Source: Pelodera strongyloides (Eukaryota > Nematoda > Chromadorea > Rhabditida > Rhabditidae). From it: a stretch of 64,000 nt of DNA. Under the pieces are notes generated by a model. The model was given only the letters and a program-made list of their open reading frames with translations, did no database searches and had not been told where the DNA came from. Location: NCBI GenBank assembly GCA_036852015.1, contig JAANDG010000493.1, positions 47,573 through 111,572 of the forward strand. Direction: 5' to 3'. Shown here one piece after another: positions 16,086 through 30,110 of this stretch. The stretch's first letter is position 1, and the number at the start of each line of letters is the position of its first letter. The translations under genes were made by a program, and so were the position numbers.

Positions 16086-16219
16086 TTAAGGCGAAATACC
16101 GGCCCGTTATTGAAACACATCGAGTACACCGGCATTCTTATGCAGTCCATGCAAATGAACATATATTAGAATAAAAAATCGAGCTAAATTCGAGTAAATT
16201 AGCATAAGTACGTAACTCA
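16086..16219. mobile_element. Truncated MITE, family A (copy 4)
   Basis: The left arm GGCGAAATACCGGCCCG and the core (GAGCTAAATTCGAG, TTAGCATAAGTACGTAA) are present. The right arm is missing. Confidence 0.65.
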
Positions 16220-16514
16220 GGACCCCCCGTATCCCGTTACCGTGCAAGTCTTTCACGATCCAAAACGCTATATTCCCTGTAAAAGTTTTGCTTTCTGGGT
16301 TTTATCTGCCCGGGCTTCGGTTCTCTCCGCCAAGGCTATAACACGTGGGAAAATGCACCCGAGCGAATTGTTTCACCAGATTTTTATTTGAATAAAACTA
16401 CCCGAATCGGGTATGGTTTGCAACTTTGGGAAACCGAGAACAGTTTACTTTCTGCTATTCAAAAATCGCAACATTTTGTCTACCCAGGAGCTCATAGTGG
16501 AAGACTTGGCTTCT

Positions 16515-16650
16515 TTAAAGAGGTATAACATCCGGCTTTTGAAACGTATACGAAACGTTGTATTCTCATGCGCAATTTTTATTCTAATTATATTCATTGG
16601 GAATGCGATTAAAACGCGTATTTCAAAAGCTGGCCGTTATATCGCTTTAA
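16515..16650. mobile_element. Palindromic MITE, family D (copy)
   Basis: TTAAAGAGGTATAACATCCGGC on the left and GCTGGCCGTTATATCGCTTTAA on the right are inverted. It is flanked by TTAA on both sides. Confidence 0.7.
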
Positions 16651-17283
16651 TTTGTGGGACCTTATTTTTCCTTCACAAAATGTGTAGTCGTATAATTATT
16701 TTATCATAAGAGGGAATTCGGGTATTCCCTGCTTGATAGATTAACCCAGACTGGGAATTTTATCCCAATGAGCCTTTTTGGGTAAACCAGATACAAGGTA
16801 GAGATTCCGTTCGCTACTGTGCTTCTTTCGATTTTTCATAATGAGCTACCAATTATGACTCTAATTGTGTTTGCTGTGTTGTGTTGCTGTGGTAGAATCT
16901 CCACTGTAGTTGATCGAAATGTATAAGCACACTTTGCAACATTTTTATTGTCGTTTTATCGTGACTTTCTTGTTGCGTTGAAATTGAACACTAAAAAAGA
17001 TGTAATGTATTTAGCGGTCAAAGAACAATTTGACGGTGTTTTTTCAGAATGATAGAAATACTTGATAGACTTTGTTCGCTATAATACACTGAAAGAATTC
17101 ATTTGAAAATTAATTGACCATAATCGATAATTGCCCCAATGTAACATGAAACTATAATAAGCCCATGTAATGCCTAATCACTAAATATATTCAGCGTTAT
17201 CTTTTTTACTTTATCTTTTATCCACATCCTATACCAGCTATTCATCACATACTATCATAGAATGCCGCCGGACTGTGTGATAA

Positions 17284-17392
17284 GTGTGGTATAACAGTCG
17301 GTTTTTGAAGCATTGTTATTCTAACCATAATCATTTGCATATACTGTTTTCTTCAAAATACGCTTCGAAAACCGTCTGTTATACCGCTTCAA
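17284..17392. mobile_element. Palindromic MITE, family D (short copy)
   Basis: GTGGTATAACAGTCGGTTTTTGAAGC is inverted as GCTTCGAAAACCGTCTGTTATACCGCTTC. The spacer is short. Confidence 0.65.
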
Positions 17393-18315
17393 CATATTAT
17401 CAAATTATCATCCCCCCGCCGAATGTATGTCTATCTATACCCATGTACATGCAATAAAAGAGATCATTATTCAATTTATTCCCACATAACCCGTCGGTTC
17501 GCTCTCTTAACCGTTTCTAACACCAGTGTCCAGATCATTTACATATTTCCAAAAAACGGCGGCCTACCTCAAAGGCGCTACCTACCCGAAACTGCGCAAC
17601 ACCCTTATAAGAAGAGAGCTAGCGCCTCCTTGGACCCCCGGTAAGATACCCACGCTCTAAAGGGTGCCCATACCACCGTTAGGAGACTGATTTGCATATA
17701 TGTATAACTCCATCCACCCGTGTGTAAAGTGGTTTGTCGGTGAAATAAAAGAAGGCTTCTTGTGGAATGAAGTTTTTTTTCATGATTTTCAATATGACAA
17801 ACGTTTATTTCTCGTGGGCTATTTCTCTTCCTTTTCACAAAATTCCAACAAAAGACACTTTACAACTTTTAATATAGAGGAACTCGAATAATGCATAGCT
17901 AACTTTGACTAGTTTAGAAATGTTTAGAAATGTTTATTAGACTCTTAGAAAGAGCGCAACGCTAGTAAATATGCTATCAAACTACTTACAGCGCGTTACT
18001 CGCTCGAATCATTTTGAAACCACTGATATTTCCGTAACGTTCATACACGTACATACAAACAAACAAACATTTCCCACTCCACAGTATTTCGTCCTTTCCC
18101 ATAGACTTTCCAAGGGACGATTTGTCATTTCCATCTGTCTCCCAAAAGTCAAACTCATTTGCATATTGGAAGGCGAGTGCGCAAACTTCGCCACTTTGAA
18201 TGTCAACACTGGTCTCCGAGATTATGACCTTTTGAATAACCTGCCTTTCCTAAGCGAGTGCTTAGCAACCATCTAACATCACCCGGAAGTTCGAATCAAG
18301 TGACTCTGGTAGGAC

Positions 18316-18350
18316 TTAGGCTTAGGCTTAGGCTTAGGCTTAGGCTTAGG
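18316..18350. repeat. Interstitial telomere-like repeat (TTAGGC)n
   Basis: Five complete TTAGGC units followed by TTAGG. TTAGGC is the nematode telomere repeat, which is the clearest single clue to the host lineage. Confidence 0.9.
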
Positions 18351-18587
18351 TTTTTGTGATTTTCTCGAATATGAAGAATTTTAGATATATTATTTCTATG
18401 CTTAATATTTTTCCTTCACGAATTCTCCATTGTTGTGATAGGTAGTGTGGCAGTAATTGCGTTGAGATCGAGAAACATACATCCTAACGGAACTTACAGC
18501 ACAGTTGATGCTTGAATGTGTTCATTGTGACAACAAACATGTGTTTCATTTAGGTTGGAATCTATGCTCACATGATCCAACCTATGT

Positions 18588-18754
18588 TTAAAGCGGTATC
18601 GCACATGTTTTGTTACGCATCATGACATGAACACTCCGCGTATCTTGTGTTCAATTGTGTGCCTTAAATGCTCTGAAGTCAGAAGTTTACATATAGTACA
18701 TGGAAAAGCAGTTCTATAGCAAACGTTTCCAAACCACGTGCCATATCACTTTAA
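18588..18754. mobile_element. Palindromic MITE, family C (copy)
   Basis: TTAAAGCGGTATCGCACATG on the left and CCACGTGCCATATCACTTTAA on the right, with TTAA at both ends. Confidence 0.7.
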
Positions 18755-19394
18755 TAAGTTCAGAATATGTTTTGAATAACATATTTCTCATCGAAAGTTG
18801 ACAACGTTGATGGATTCAAATCCTAAATCCCCAAAAAAAGCATTAACTGCTCAAATAGGCAATAAGTGTGGTACGGAAACGAGGTGCATGTGTGAAAATT
18901 AAATGGACCGGATGTGGGGGTAGATCGCATACGCACACACCAAACTACTGTAGCGCGGATGGATATTGTTTAGAAAATAGGACCATGCTCCTGGCGGCTA
19001 ACATGTTAGCTAGTGTATACTCAACCAGAGTTCGACTCCTACCAGGAATACAAATATTATTCAAAAACGAGGGGGAGTACGGTAGTTCCGTTGCATTCTT
19101 GTGGTTAATCTCGAAGTGATGAACCGACCAATCAACAGCGCGACGGAGGCCACGCCCCCTAACAGGAGGACTAGGAGAGAGTGTGAAGGAAGAGATGCGA
19201 GAGGGTGAGAAGGGAATCCTAGCAGGGAGCACTGGAAGGTGGAGAGACGCTAGAGATGTTAGAGAGTGTAGTGAGAGAGTGCAGAGTAAGTGAGAGAGTC
19301 ACTTCCGAAAGACCCAGCCCACTTCACACCTCTGCACTCCACATGGCACAGTATCTTCGCACTCAGTCAGAGACAACCTCCCCCCGGAAGGAGT

Positions 19395-19459
19395 GTACTG
19401 TAACTTCCCCGGGGAGGGGGAGTAACTTCCCCGGGGAGAGGGAGTAACTTCCCCGGGGT
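19395..19459. repeat. Minisatellite, unit containing AACTTCCCCGGGG
   Basis: Three close copies of GTAACTTCCCCGGGGAGRGGG (the last partial), preceded by a related CCTCCCCCCGGAAGGAG. Each unit contains the palindrome CCCCGGGG. Confidence 0.85.
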
Positions 19460-20308
19460 CTAAGGTGTACGTCTAACCCAAGGTCTAATTTGTTGTATAT
19501 TGCTCTCGCGCTTTAATGAATTTTCGTTTCTTATAATCTACCCTATATCTCGTTTTGGTCTTGTATATCTGATAGGTTTAGAGCTATTCACGCGCATTTG
19601 AGAGAGCACATCATTGCTTCACCTTTAGTTTATGTTCTATTCTCATATGTGATCAGCTCGTTATACTAAATTGTTCTGTATTTTTTGACCGAAATTGCTG
19701 AAGTTACTAAAGTTTCCTTACTAATTCTTCTTGTAATTTTCTGGCAGCTTGCTAATTTTTCTTCTAATTTTCTGGTGAGATCTCTGATTTGCACGATATT
19801 CTGTAGCATCGTATGCAAATTTCAATTTCCCCTTTCGATTCCCAGTCGTTTTCTATTCCCACTCCCAGACATCTTCCCGTTCCCAATAGTTCCCAGTCAA
19901 AAGTAGCTAAACTACAGTACCCCCGTCTCTCCCGTACTTCATTTAATTTCGACTCCCGGCGCTGTCGTAAAATCCCGATTTCATTATCTCATTTTTGTCA
20001 ATAATTGCGGCTCCCAGAGGTTACGACCACTATCTCTACACACGCACAGTAGCTCATTTATGCACCTTACAATGTTTCCCTTTTATTCATTTATTAGATT
20101 CGAATGGTACTATAGGTTTATACTTGCAACTGTGGTTACTGTATGTTCATAATGTATATCAAACCGTGGGTAGTATTTAGGTAATTACCATTAGCTGCAA
20201 GTGCATGTGATATTAATTGATTAGGCTTTCGGTCGACCGCCAACACCGGATTTCTTGTTAGTATTATGATATGTTTCTATTAGATTAAATTATGATTTTG
20301 CTTTCCAT

Positions 20309-20367
20309 CCCTCTCTCTCTCTCTATCTCTCTCTCTCTCTCTATCTATTTCTCTCTCTCTCTCTTTA
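20309..20367. repeat. (CT)n microsatellite
   Basis: A CT run broken by CTAT, just upstream of the RNF220-like gene. Confidence 0.85.
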
Positions 20368-20472
20368 TCAAGCGTCCTTGAGTTCATTTGCTTGCCCAAT
20401 TCCGAATTTACATATTTTACAGTGTTTTTACGGTTCCCTTCCTATTATTCGCTGGATACACATAGCTGAACG

Positions 20473-23400
20473 ATGTCACTCCCTCAACGAATGCAACTTG
20501 CAAACTGTGAGTTTATTTTATCTAAAAATCTACTTTATTATAAAATATCTTATTTGTAAAAAAAAATATGTTCACATTTTGACATATTATGGCTTGCGCT
20601 TGTAGACAACCTACAGTAAATAGATGGGTATGCTGGTATGCAAAGTACTAGTGTGATCCTGGAACGCGTTGTAGAAATTTGCATAGGTACATTCGTTCGT
20701 TGTGTTTGGGCGTGTGGTACAGTACACTCTAATACTACAGATCAATAAACTGATAATCGATAATTATTTAAATTAGAATAGCTATCATATTTTAGCTTCA
20801 TCAGTTGAGAAAGAGAAGCAATCTCCGTTGGCCGCTATATTCCCTGGGATGCCGTTTTTTAGCCCAGTTTCAACAGCGAATTCAGTGAGTTCATTATATA
20901 AATTACTAGTTACAGTACAGGATCTGCTTAACCCAGGGTTCGTATCTTTCTGGCCAACTTTAGCAATGTACGTGAATTGTGTATGCTTGACAACTCCTTT
21001 CCATGTATTATATGCAAAATGTGTGCCTGTCGAAAATTCCGTCTGTGCGTTTCCGGCGCAGAGAGAGAGAGCAACACATTTGACATGTAAACCACGTGCC
21101 ATATCACTTTAAACCTTCCTCAATATATAGGTATTCCCGAATCCAATGATGTTCCCGCCCGGTTTTCAACAACTCTACGCAAATTTATTCCAACAACAGC
21201 TTTTACAACAAATCGCGCAGCAACAAAGTCCAAATATCCGATCAGGTTTGAATTTACATTATTTTCGTGGACCTGACGGAAGTTATGTAAATTATACTTT
21301 ATATAACTTTTAAAAAATTGTTGAGATGCGATCCATTATGTTAGCAGATATAGATAGTCAAAGTAGATCTCCGAGTGTGCATCTGTGTCTTTGATGTTTA
21401 TTCCGTGAGTCGTAGATGCTCGAAGATCTACCTTGACTTAAAACAAAGTTATATAAACTTTAGAATTTGTAGAACTTATTCTTTTAGATCTCTCCCCATC
21501 ACTATCCGATCATACGTCTAGTGGTACGGAAACGCCATCGAAAAGTTTGTTTTTAATTTATTTTTTTCAAATCTTAGGAATTAGTGTATCTAAATAAAGG
21601 AAGAAAGAAAAGGGGTTATTGTGAAAATATTTTTGTAAACTTGGTGTGTTGACCACTTGAAATGCTAATGCTATCGAATAACTAAAAGTATTATAATTTA
21701 TAATTTTCTAAATTGCGAGTTTCAATTCCGCTTTTCCCTACATTGAATTACTATGAATCACTGGGGCTCTTTTCGCGCATGTTTTGTATAGATAGCTAAC
21801 GGAAATGCGCGGGTTAATTCTTTCTTTTTTGAATAGAGATGGTGTTTTATTCATAACAACTACGTAGGGTCACGGAAGTATGTACAACGTAATATTAGTA
21901 CTTTCACTTTGGTATGGCAGTACTGCGAATGTTTAGGTATATGGGCAGTTGCGTGCAGTGTATGCTAATCTTATAATTTAATCGTTATACTTAGTTCTGG
22001 AATAAAATGGTGCGCAAACGGCACATACAGCTTCGTACCTTGATATCTACCGGTAGCCAGGATTGCTAGCCACAACCAATGTATACTTTTCCCAGTCATT
22101 TACTGAATCGTTATCGTTCTAGTTTCTAGTAAACAACAATGAACTGATTACTCACTCTATTGTATGTGTAGTGACTCAGAATTCTATGCCAATTTTTATT
22201 CTCTTTCTCTTGAATAATGGTGTTATTCAACTCGTTGATCTGTACTGAGTAAATTAGGCATACTGTGCCTTTGCCCAAACCGAATAGTTTCCATCGTATG
22301 CTAATTTACTTTTCAAGTTTCCAGTCGTTTTCTATTCCCATAGACTTCCGTTCCCAGAAGTTCCCAACCCAATTACTGCGCTACTCCCACTAATGGGCAC
22401 AACAGACACACATTCTCACACACAGACACACGAAGACACGGACACACATACACATACATGCACAAAATACACATGTTGTCATAATGAATCACCCATCTCT
22501 TCCCCCACTTTTGATATTTCCCATAACATACCCCGGGAATGTTTTTCTTTATTATTTCCCCCCGTACTCGGGAATATTTCAATATTCTCAATGATCCAAT
22601 TCACGAATTTCGACGTTGAAATGTCATCCGTACACTCGTGTACTATACGGATGCGCGAGAATGAAATCCACTATTGTAAGCAAATGTAAAGTGCAAATTG
22701 GTGTACTAGATCAATCTGGCCCATTGGTATTATAAAGGGTAATTTTTCAAGTTATGTTCACATCCTGCAGGTTGGCTTCCTTTTCGCATACCAACTACCG
22801 TAACCGCGTTCATAACTCAAATAGTGTGCCAACAATACTCTTTTGTGCACTTCGCCGCCCTTCTATTGTACTCGTTCTCACATATGGGCGAAACCGGGGC
22901 GCGCATCCCGGCTTTCTGCTTCTTTACCTTTGGGAAAGAATGGGGAAGTTATACTGTCTTCTCAGACTCTCTCTCTCTCTCTCTCTCTCTGGCTCACTCT
23001 CTCTCTCTCTCTGTCTCTCTATCTAGCTTACTCTCTCCCTCTAAACCTACCTACCATATAACTACTGTATCTGTACATATGGACGAAGAAGGACAAGCAA
23101 TATATGGTCTATAAGAAAGTGATCGTGGTAAACTTGATGTGCTAGTTAAGAACCAAAAGAGGCCTGCGCGCCAACCACTCCTCGTTTCCATAAAAAGTAA
23201 TGGCTTTCGTTTGAGAGTGTAGACATACGTGCATGTTCACACAACTTCTCAGCGTAACGCGAGTACAGACATACAAACAAACTGACATATCCGGGCAGTT
23301 TTTCGGTTAGACTACCCCCATATTGATGGCACCGAGGTGTCTGCTGTGCGGACAGGAAAGTTAAACAAACGCACAGTTTTTTGTATATCACAACATTATG

Positions 23401-25647
23401 CGGTTTCGCACTTGAAGGTCAACACTGTTGTGTTCAACAATGGAAAATTGTATGCTTTGGTTTATGGAGCCAATGGGGCTGGGAAGAAAGCGGTTCCTTG
23501 GAGTCTAGAAGATATAGCGGACGGGGTTTACTTATTTTCAAGCGGCATGGTGCGTGGTTTACAAACGTATAGCCTTGGTGTGACCTATTAGGCATCTCTG
23601 GCACAGAATAGGCGTGGAAAATTTGATACAAAATGTTAGCCATCAACTGGATTCGGTAAGGGTACTTACTTAGACTGCGGATCTTGACAATGACATCGTT
23701 GAACTAACCAGGATTTGTCTGTCATTAAAACATTGTCAAGTGCCAACTGGATTAGTAACTGACAGTTTGCCACTTAGATTTTCCTAAGTGACATGACCCA
23801 GAATTTAGTGGCTAAACATAAGGAGTCGTCCATAAGTTGTCACTTACAAGTACGAGATGAACAGTGTATTAGCAAGTTCATATAAGTGGAGAGATTAGTG
23901 AAAAAGGCTAAGTGTACTCAACTACAATGTTTTAACATAGCCATGTTAGTTGATAAATGAACTAGTAGGTTTTCGGAGCATTAATCGAACCGTATATGTA
24001 TAGGGATTCCATAGTTATAGAAAACGTACGAGGCTCTATAGTGAGATGTGGATTAGACTCTAATTGAAACAATCCAGCTCTGGAGCTTTATTAGTACTAG
24101 TGACAATGTTGTCTTAAACAATATCTATTTTGGTCCTAGTCCTGTGCTACTTTTTCCCAATACTGTGCTATTTTGATCCTAGCACCGTACTAACTGTGGT
24201 CCCAAGTCGTAAAGTGTCTAGGTTCCCATGAGGCAATATATATGTATAGAAACAGTGCAGACATTTGTTCTCACACACTTGCCTAAACATCTGTCAACAC
24301 AATTGTAAGGGTAAGGATTAGGATTTACGCCGGGCTACTACTTACGTACTAGGTTTAGAACTTACGCGGGGCTACTACTTACGTACTAGGTTTGAGAACT
24401 TACGCAGGGCTACTACTTACGTACTAGGTTTTAAAAGTGAGCAAAATTGAGCAGGTTCTCCCTTCTTTCTAGAACTATTCACTAATAATAAAGGGTTTAC
24501 TAGAACGTTGTTGAAAAGATTTTACTATCAACTTCCCTTATCTTGAGATAAGTTAGTGGAAATTATTTACTTTAACTCATCGGCGCGCTTTATACCCAGT
24601 CATAAGTGAACTCAGGACTTACGCCGGGCTACTACTTACGTAAATGGCTGCATAAGGACTTACGCCGGGCTACTACTTACCTGCATACACATAGTACGTT
24701 TCTCCAACAACATATCATGCTCAGTGAATTAGCAAACAGCTGTTAACCTTTTCCTAGACCATAGACGTTGTCTAGACAAGAAACCCTTTAGCTTTCTATT
24801 CACCGACAAAATTCTGAGAGATGTTCCAAAAGCGTTAGTGTCTATTTCTATTTAGTCATGTGCAGCTCCCCTATTGTATGTTTCCTATAGAAAAGCCAAA
24901 TGTCATTACTTGGTTAGGTTGTGTCACTTAGTCTTTCGACAGCCTACCTATCCCCTTAGATCTTACCGCTCTACTCTTTTGTGCACTGCTCTTTAGGAAT
25001 AACCCTTTTGACCCGAATTGGGATGATGATCGGAATCTATGACACATAAACTGCACACCAATTGAATGCCCCGGAATTGGTAGCCAAAGGGTACCTCGGT
25101 GTTTAGGCAAGGGCTAAGTCAAAGGGTAGCTAAATGGTGCCACTCGCTTGAAAAGGGTACCTGCGACATGCCAAAACAAACCGTGAATCAATGCTAATGC
25201 AAAAGTGAACACGCATTTGAATGTATGATTAGTTTAAATCAAATGCTTAGTAATTTACTAGTTGGTCAGGCTCATAGAAACTGAAGTGCCGTGAATTTTA
25301 CCCGTAGCATCAAGTACCAAGAAACTCAAAAGATTCAAACCCCAAAGTTGTAAGTCCTCGTCCCAGACTACGGTATCTATCGCACCATACGGAATGTTAG
25401 TTTTTTGGGTAGGTTCCCAGGTTCGACATAGTACTGTAAACCCAGTATCTGGGCTATTGCATTCTCTATTTCTTTCCCCTCTCTCTATTTATATATCTCT
25501 CTCTTTCTCTCTGTTTCTCTCTGTCTCTCTCTCTCTCTCAACCACTTCGTTTTCTACCTAGTAGTGGACTGTAATTCCACAGTTTCGGCAATGTGGTCGC
25601 GCTGTTTAATCGACCGAAAATCCTATTGGGGAAAGAAGTTTAGGAAA

Positions 25648-25686
<39 letters not shown>

Positions 25687-28600
25687 GAGAGAGAGAGAAG
25701 GACAGCAAAATGGCGGAGAACCAAATACCTTTAAGTTGAAAGCGATCCAAGGATACGCGAAATTATATATGTACAAGGATTTGCCGCACAGATAACTAGT
25801 AGGAAATGGTTGAAGGGATCGTGGTTTGTGAATGTTCATATTATATGCAAATTTCTGTGCACTTCTTGCCAAAATGGAATCCAATTCACGTGCTATGCCG
25901 CTTTAAGATCCATGTTTACATTTCTTGTTCACCTCCGGCACAAAATGGAACCCAATTCACGGGCTATACCTCTTTAAAATCCATGTTGATACACTTCTTG
26001 TCACCTCTGGCACAAAATGGAACTCAATTCACGTGATATACCGCTTTAAAATCCATGTTGATTTGTCTTAACCGGCTGAACTTTGACTGCATTACCCCTT
26101 GACGTGACTAACACAGTTCCGGAGCTCCGACTTTCCTTCCAAAAGGGAAAATATCAGTGTTCGGAAAACAATAGCAAATAGCATCAGCGCCCCGACCAAA
26201 TTAATCATCAGCTAGATGTTTTTGTGTTCTATTCTTCTATTTCTATTGTTCTTCGTTAAATTAGTAAACTAACATAACTCCTATTGGGGCACTGTATTTG
26301 TATGGCATGTTGGTGGACTGGAGAAAACTCTATAACACTTTACTGGGAAAAATAGTCTTACTACAACAAAACATAGCATACCTATGTGAATTAATAGCAT
26401 AATTTATTCCTACACTTCAGCTTCAATCTTCCCCATAGATTCAGAGAGCTTGAAAATAAACTGAAAGAAAGTTTTCAAATAAGTTTTCCGATCTTTCACG
26501 TCAAAAAGAGCGGAGATAAATTCACTTTCCGCATAAAGTTTGTTTTGTGCGCGTGTCGGAATCTTTGTCATAATTCTTGTTTCTTCTTTCGCTAAGAGTT
26601 TCCGGCCAGCCCATAAAGGGAGCCCTAGCGGCTTCACAACACGTCCCCCAGGGGCCGCCGGGGCGGCAAGTTGCAAAGCCGGCTCTTTTCAATTAGACTC
26701 CCGATGCCCACCAGGGGCCCGACACCCGCTGCCGGGGATTTACGGGCGCCGAAGAGTGTTTTATTAGTGAACTGGGAGATGGCCGCCCGGAAAATTATGA
26801 CTCTTTCCCGACTGACTTTGCGATGTCTAAGCAATTGGAATCCGAAGGAAAGGATAAATAATGGCCGAAAAGGGAGAGAGATTTATGCACAGAAAATAGG
26901 AAACAGTCTAAATTCATACTTGAGATTTGGGGATTGTTGCTGTGTAGAGAAACTTAGAATGTTTTAAAGGGAATATGTAGGCACTCAAAATGAGCAAAAC
27001 AACTGCGAAACTAGAGTTTCCACACCAGACATGAATTTAAGTAGGCGACTGAATATGTAAATTCGAATATTCTCATTTGCATGCAAATATGTCGCTGTTG
27101 CATGCTACATGCCGATGTATGCACACATATGCAAAATTTTTTGCTCCATCAGCACTGCCGTGTAAGCCAGGGGGTCAAGCAACGCGTTTACTATGGAAGA
27201 GATGAACTTTGAAAATCATTTTCTTTTGAATGGGAAACTTTTAACAATTTTTGTTGTTGTTTCCTTAATGAGGAACACACATTCTATTAATACAGCTTAA
27301 CTTCAAAAAGGGCATACATATTCCCTTTAAGATGGGATAACTTTTCACATCAACCCACTGATGTATAAAGAAGCAGGTATCTGTTGACTACTGCTAATCA
27401 ACTGTGACGGACGTGTCCTGTATATTTGTATCAACGGGCATGTACCAATTTGTACCAACTTGTACCTTAGCTGACTTCGAGCCCCCTTAGAATAAAAGTT
27501 GATATGTTCCTTGAGCAATTTCTCCTGTTAAATTCTTTGAGCATGATCGAAATAGAAATGAGCTTCATCTCAGTCCTCAAACACACTATTTGACGGTCGT
27601 AAATCGAGCAATTTGGCTGTTGATGGCGCTTGATTAAACCGACAATGAGAAGGGAAGAAGACGTACGCAAGACGACTAAAGACTATTTGACGAGACTTGG
27701 GGGAGGGAAACTATCCCCGACTTGGGGGAGGTGGTTCCCAGAGCATAGGTAGCAATTCCACATCACCCGGCCTAAATAGTGATCCGCTGGTATGGCAGTA
27801 TCGGGCGATCGACGTAAGAACAAGAAGGCATTGACCTTAAACTTATAGCTATAGGTAAATACTGCTAACAAATAAAAATTGAATTCTTTGAAAGATAAAA
27901 CTAACGAATAACTAGCTGAAAATAACATACTGCCGAAGACATTGTCTTTATATCCAGTGTTAGAACAAGAGCGTGCTTCGGTTTGAGCACATAAACTCAA
28001 GTACCGTTAGTTCTAGCAAGTGTGAATAATAAAAATCCTAATATATCCTAATAATTATATATAATGTGTCAATAAATTATAATTATAATTATTATAATCC
28101 TGCCAATAACTTCACAAAAACTTGGCAACATTTGAATCTCCGGCTGTTTTCAAGAATTGACGGAAACGCGAGACTTTCCCATGTACTTCGCGGTTAAAAT
28201 GGATTGATTTCGCTGCGGGATCCCCAATACAATTACGCACGCCGCCCTTTGATATAACCCACCCTTTACCCGCTTTACATGGAACTCATACCAAAAAAAG
28301 ACTGAGAAACTTGGAAAATGTTGCATTTTAGAACTTACTTCAGTCGATCAGGGGGTCACAAAAGTTTATTAAACATTTTGTACTTATAACACCCAAGGAT
28401 TTATACATATTTTTTGTAAGCATAAAAGCCCTAACGGATTGACTTCTAAGGTCTTTAGCTCGGCCTTAAATATCTCTTCATCGAGTTTGCTTGAGGTGTG
28501 ATGCTTAGCACCAAGAGGCCATTTATACAGCCCCTTTGTCGAGTACTTGACAGCTTGCACCCTTGATAAATAGTGTCGCAAATGGTGTGCTGATGCCGAC

Positions 28601-30077
28601 AAAGGGTGCCAACTGGGGTGCACGCACCTTGGCCCACACCAACCCGCCATCTTTATTGCACCATTAGCATCTGATTAGACAAATGGTGCACAGATTGTCA
28701 GGCGAGGGCGAGAGATCGAGAGCGAGTGGTTGTACCATGGATATGGTATATTGTTGGTTGGAGGGGGGTGATAATTAGGGAGTAAGGTCTTGAACGCTAA
28801 TTACAGCAAGAGCAATTAAACGCCAGAACTTGGATCTTCATAATGGGAATTACGTGCTGGGACTGCACAAGGGCACTAATTAATTGGAACACAGTTATGT
28901 GAATTATATCAATATTTGTCTTTCTAGTTACTATCATAATTCATTAATTTGAGCTTTCACTGCTGTGTGAAACATTCAGCTGTACAGTAAGACCACAGTG
29001 TATGCCAGCCACAAATCATTACGCACCAAAACATTATATTTGTTATCATTTTCATGTCCGCAACACTTAGACCCTTAGGACTCGGTTCTAAAAATAACAT
29101 TGAACTATTCGTTTAGAATAGCTCGAGCATGCAGTTCCTAACAAAAAGGCCAACTTTGATTCCTTGTTGTGAGTAACTGTGAGTCAGTGTGAGTCTAGCA
29201 TTTCAATCACGTTTCAATTACAATCAGTCACTCTCCCTCTTCTCTCTCTCCCTCTCTCTCCCTCTCTCTCTCTCCCTCTCTCTCCCTCTCTCTCTCTATC
29301 TCTCTCTCTCTCTCTCGCGCTGAAAATGAAGGCTCACTTCGTTTCCGAGAGAAGAACCTCACAAAGACTAACGCGACCGAAGACTTCAAAAGCGGTATTC
29401 AGTGCGCGAATTACCCGGGACCAATTTCACACTTGAAAGGGTGTTTTGAGGGAGCGAATGGGAAATAACAACTGTCTCTCCTTGAGTTTTGGGAAGTCGT
29501 TGGGAGTTAGGGGAAGGTATTATCTGATGGAAAGTTAGAGTTAGAGGAAGGTAGGGACTCTGGGGAGCTAGAGTTACAGGAAGGTACCTCGAAGGTAGGA
29601 AGTCCAGGATGTGGTATATAAAGAAAAGGGATACAGTTATATTATGGGAAAAAGGCGTTTCCTATCAATAGAGGAGTACAAATCTTTGAAGAGTCTGACG
29701 TACTAAGGTTTTTGTTTGTTTTTATTTTGTTCACGTACTTTCATGCATTTTCCGAGATAGTTCAAGAAAACTTTTTTTGTGAGCGTGACACCTCAGACGC
29801 CATATTCACCACTCAATTCCCTATGGGGCATTCCCCGTCATTTTCTCTGCGTGTCTCACTTTATAATGCTATTTTTTGTCCCCAGAGAATATTTCCCCGA
29901 GGGAATCTTGGTGGTTCTGAAATGTCTAAGAATCGAGCCACAGTTCAATTGCTACCAAACGGTGTCACTTCATTCAATTGAATTTAACCGTCTTCCTCTC
30001 CGCTTCGCCAAATCACCCAATCTACTTGTCAATTGTCATCTGTCATTCTACAATTGTCATTTTGTCAGATCATTGCT

Positions 30078-30110
<33 letters not shown>

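Larger units (their letters stand above)
14714..20472. other. Intergenic region with MITEs and minisatellites
   Basis: No supportable coding exon was found. It contains palindromes (15087, 16086, 16515, 17284, 18588), an interstitial telomere-like run (18316), a CCCCGGGG minisatellite (19395) and a CT microsatellite (20309). A tRNA-like stretch with AGTTCGACTCC near 19030 is too poor to call. Confidence 0.55.

Noticed and set aside
24321..24682. CRISPR-like spaced repeats
   Set aside because: Repeats are tandem and irregularly spaced, in an intron of a eukaryotic gene. Not a CRISPR array.
26410..26967. GC-rich stretch with overlapping open frames on both strands
   Set aside because: No splice-compatible coding pattern or recognisable domain. 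Treated as intronic sequence.
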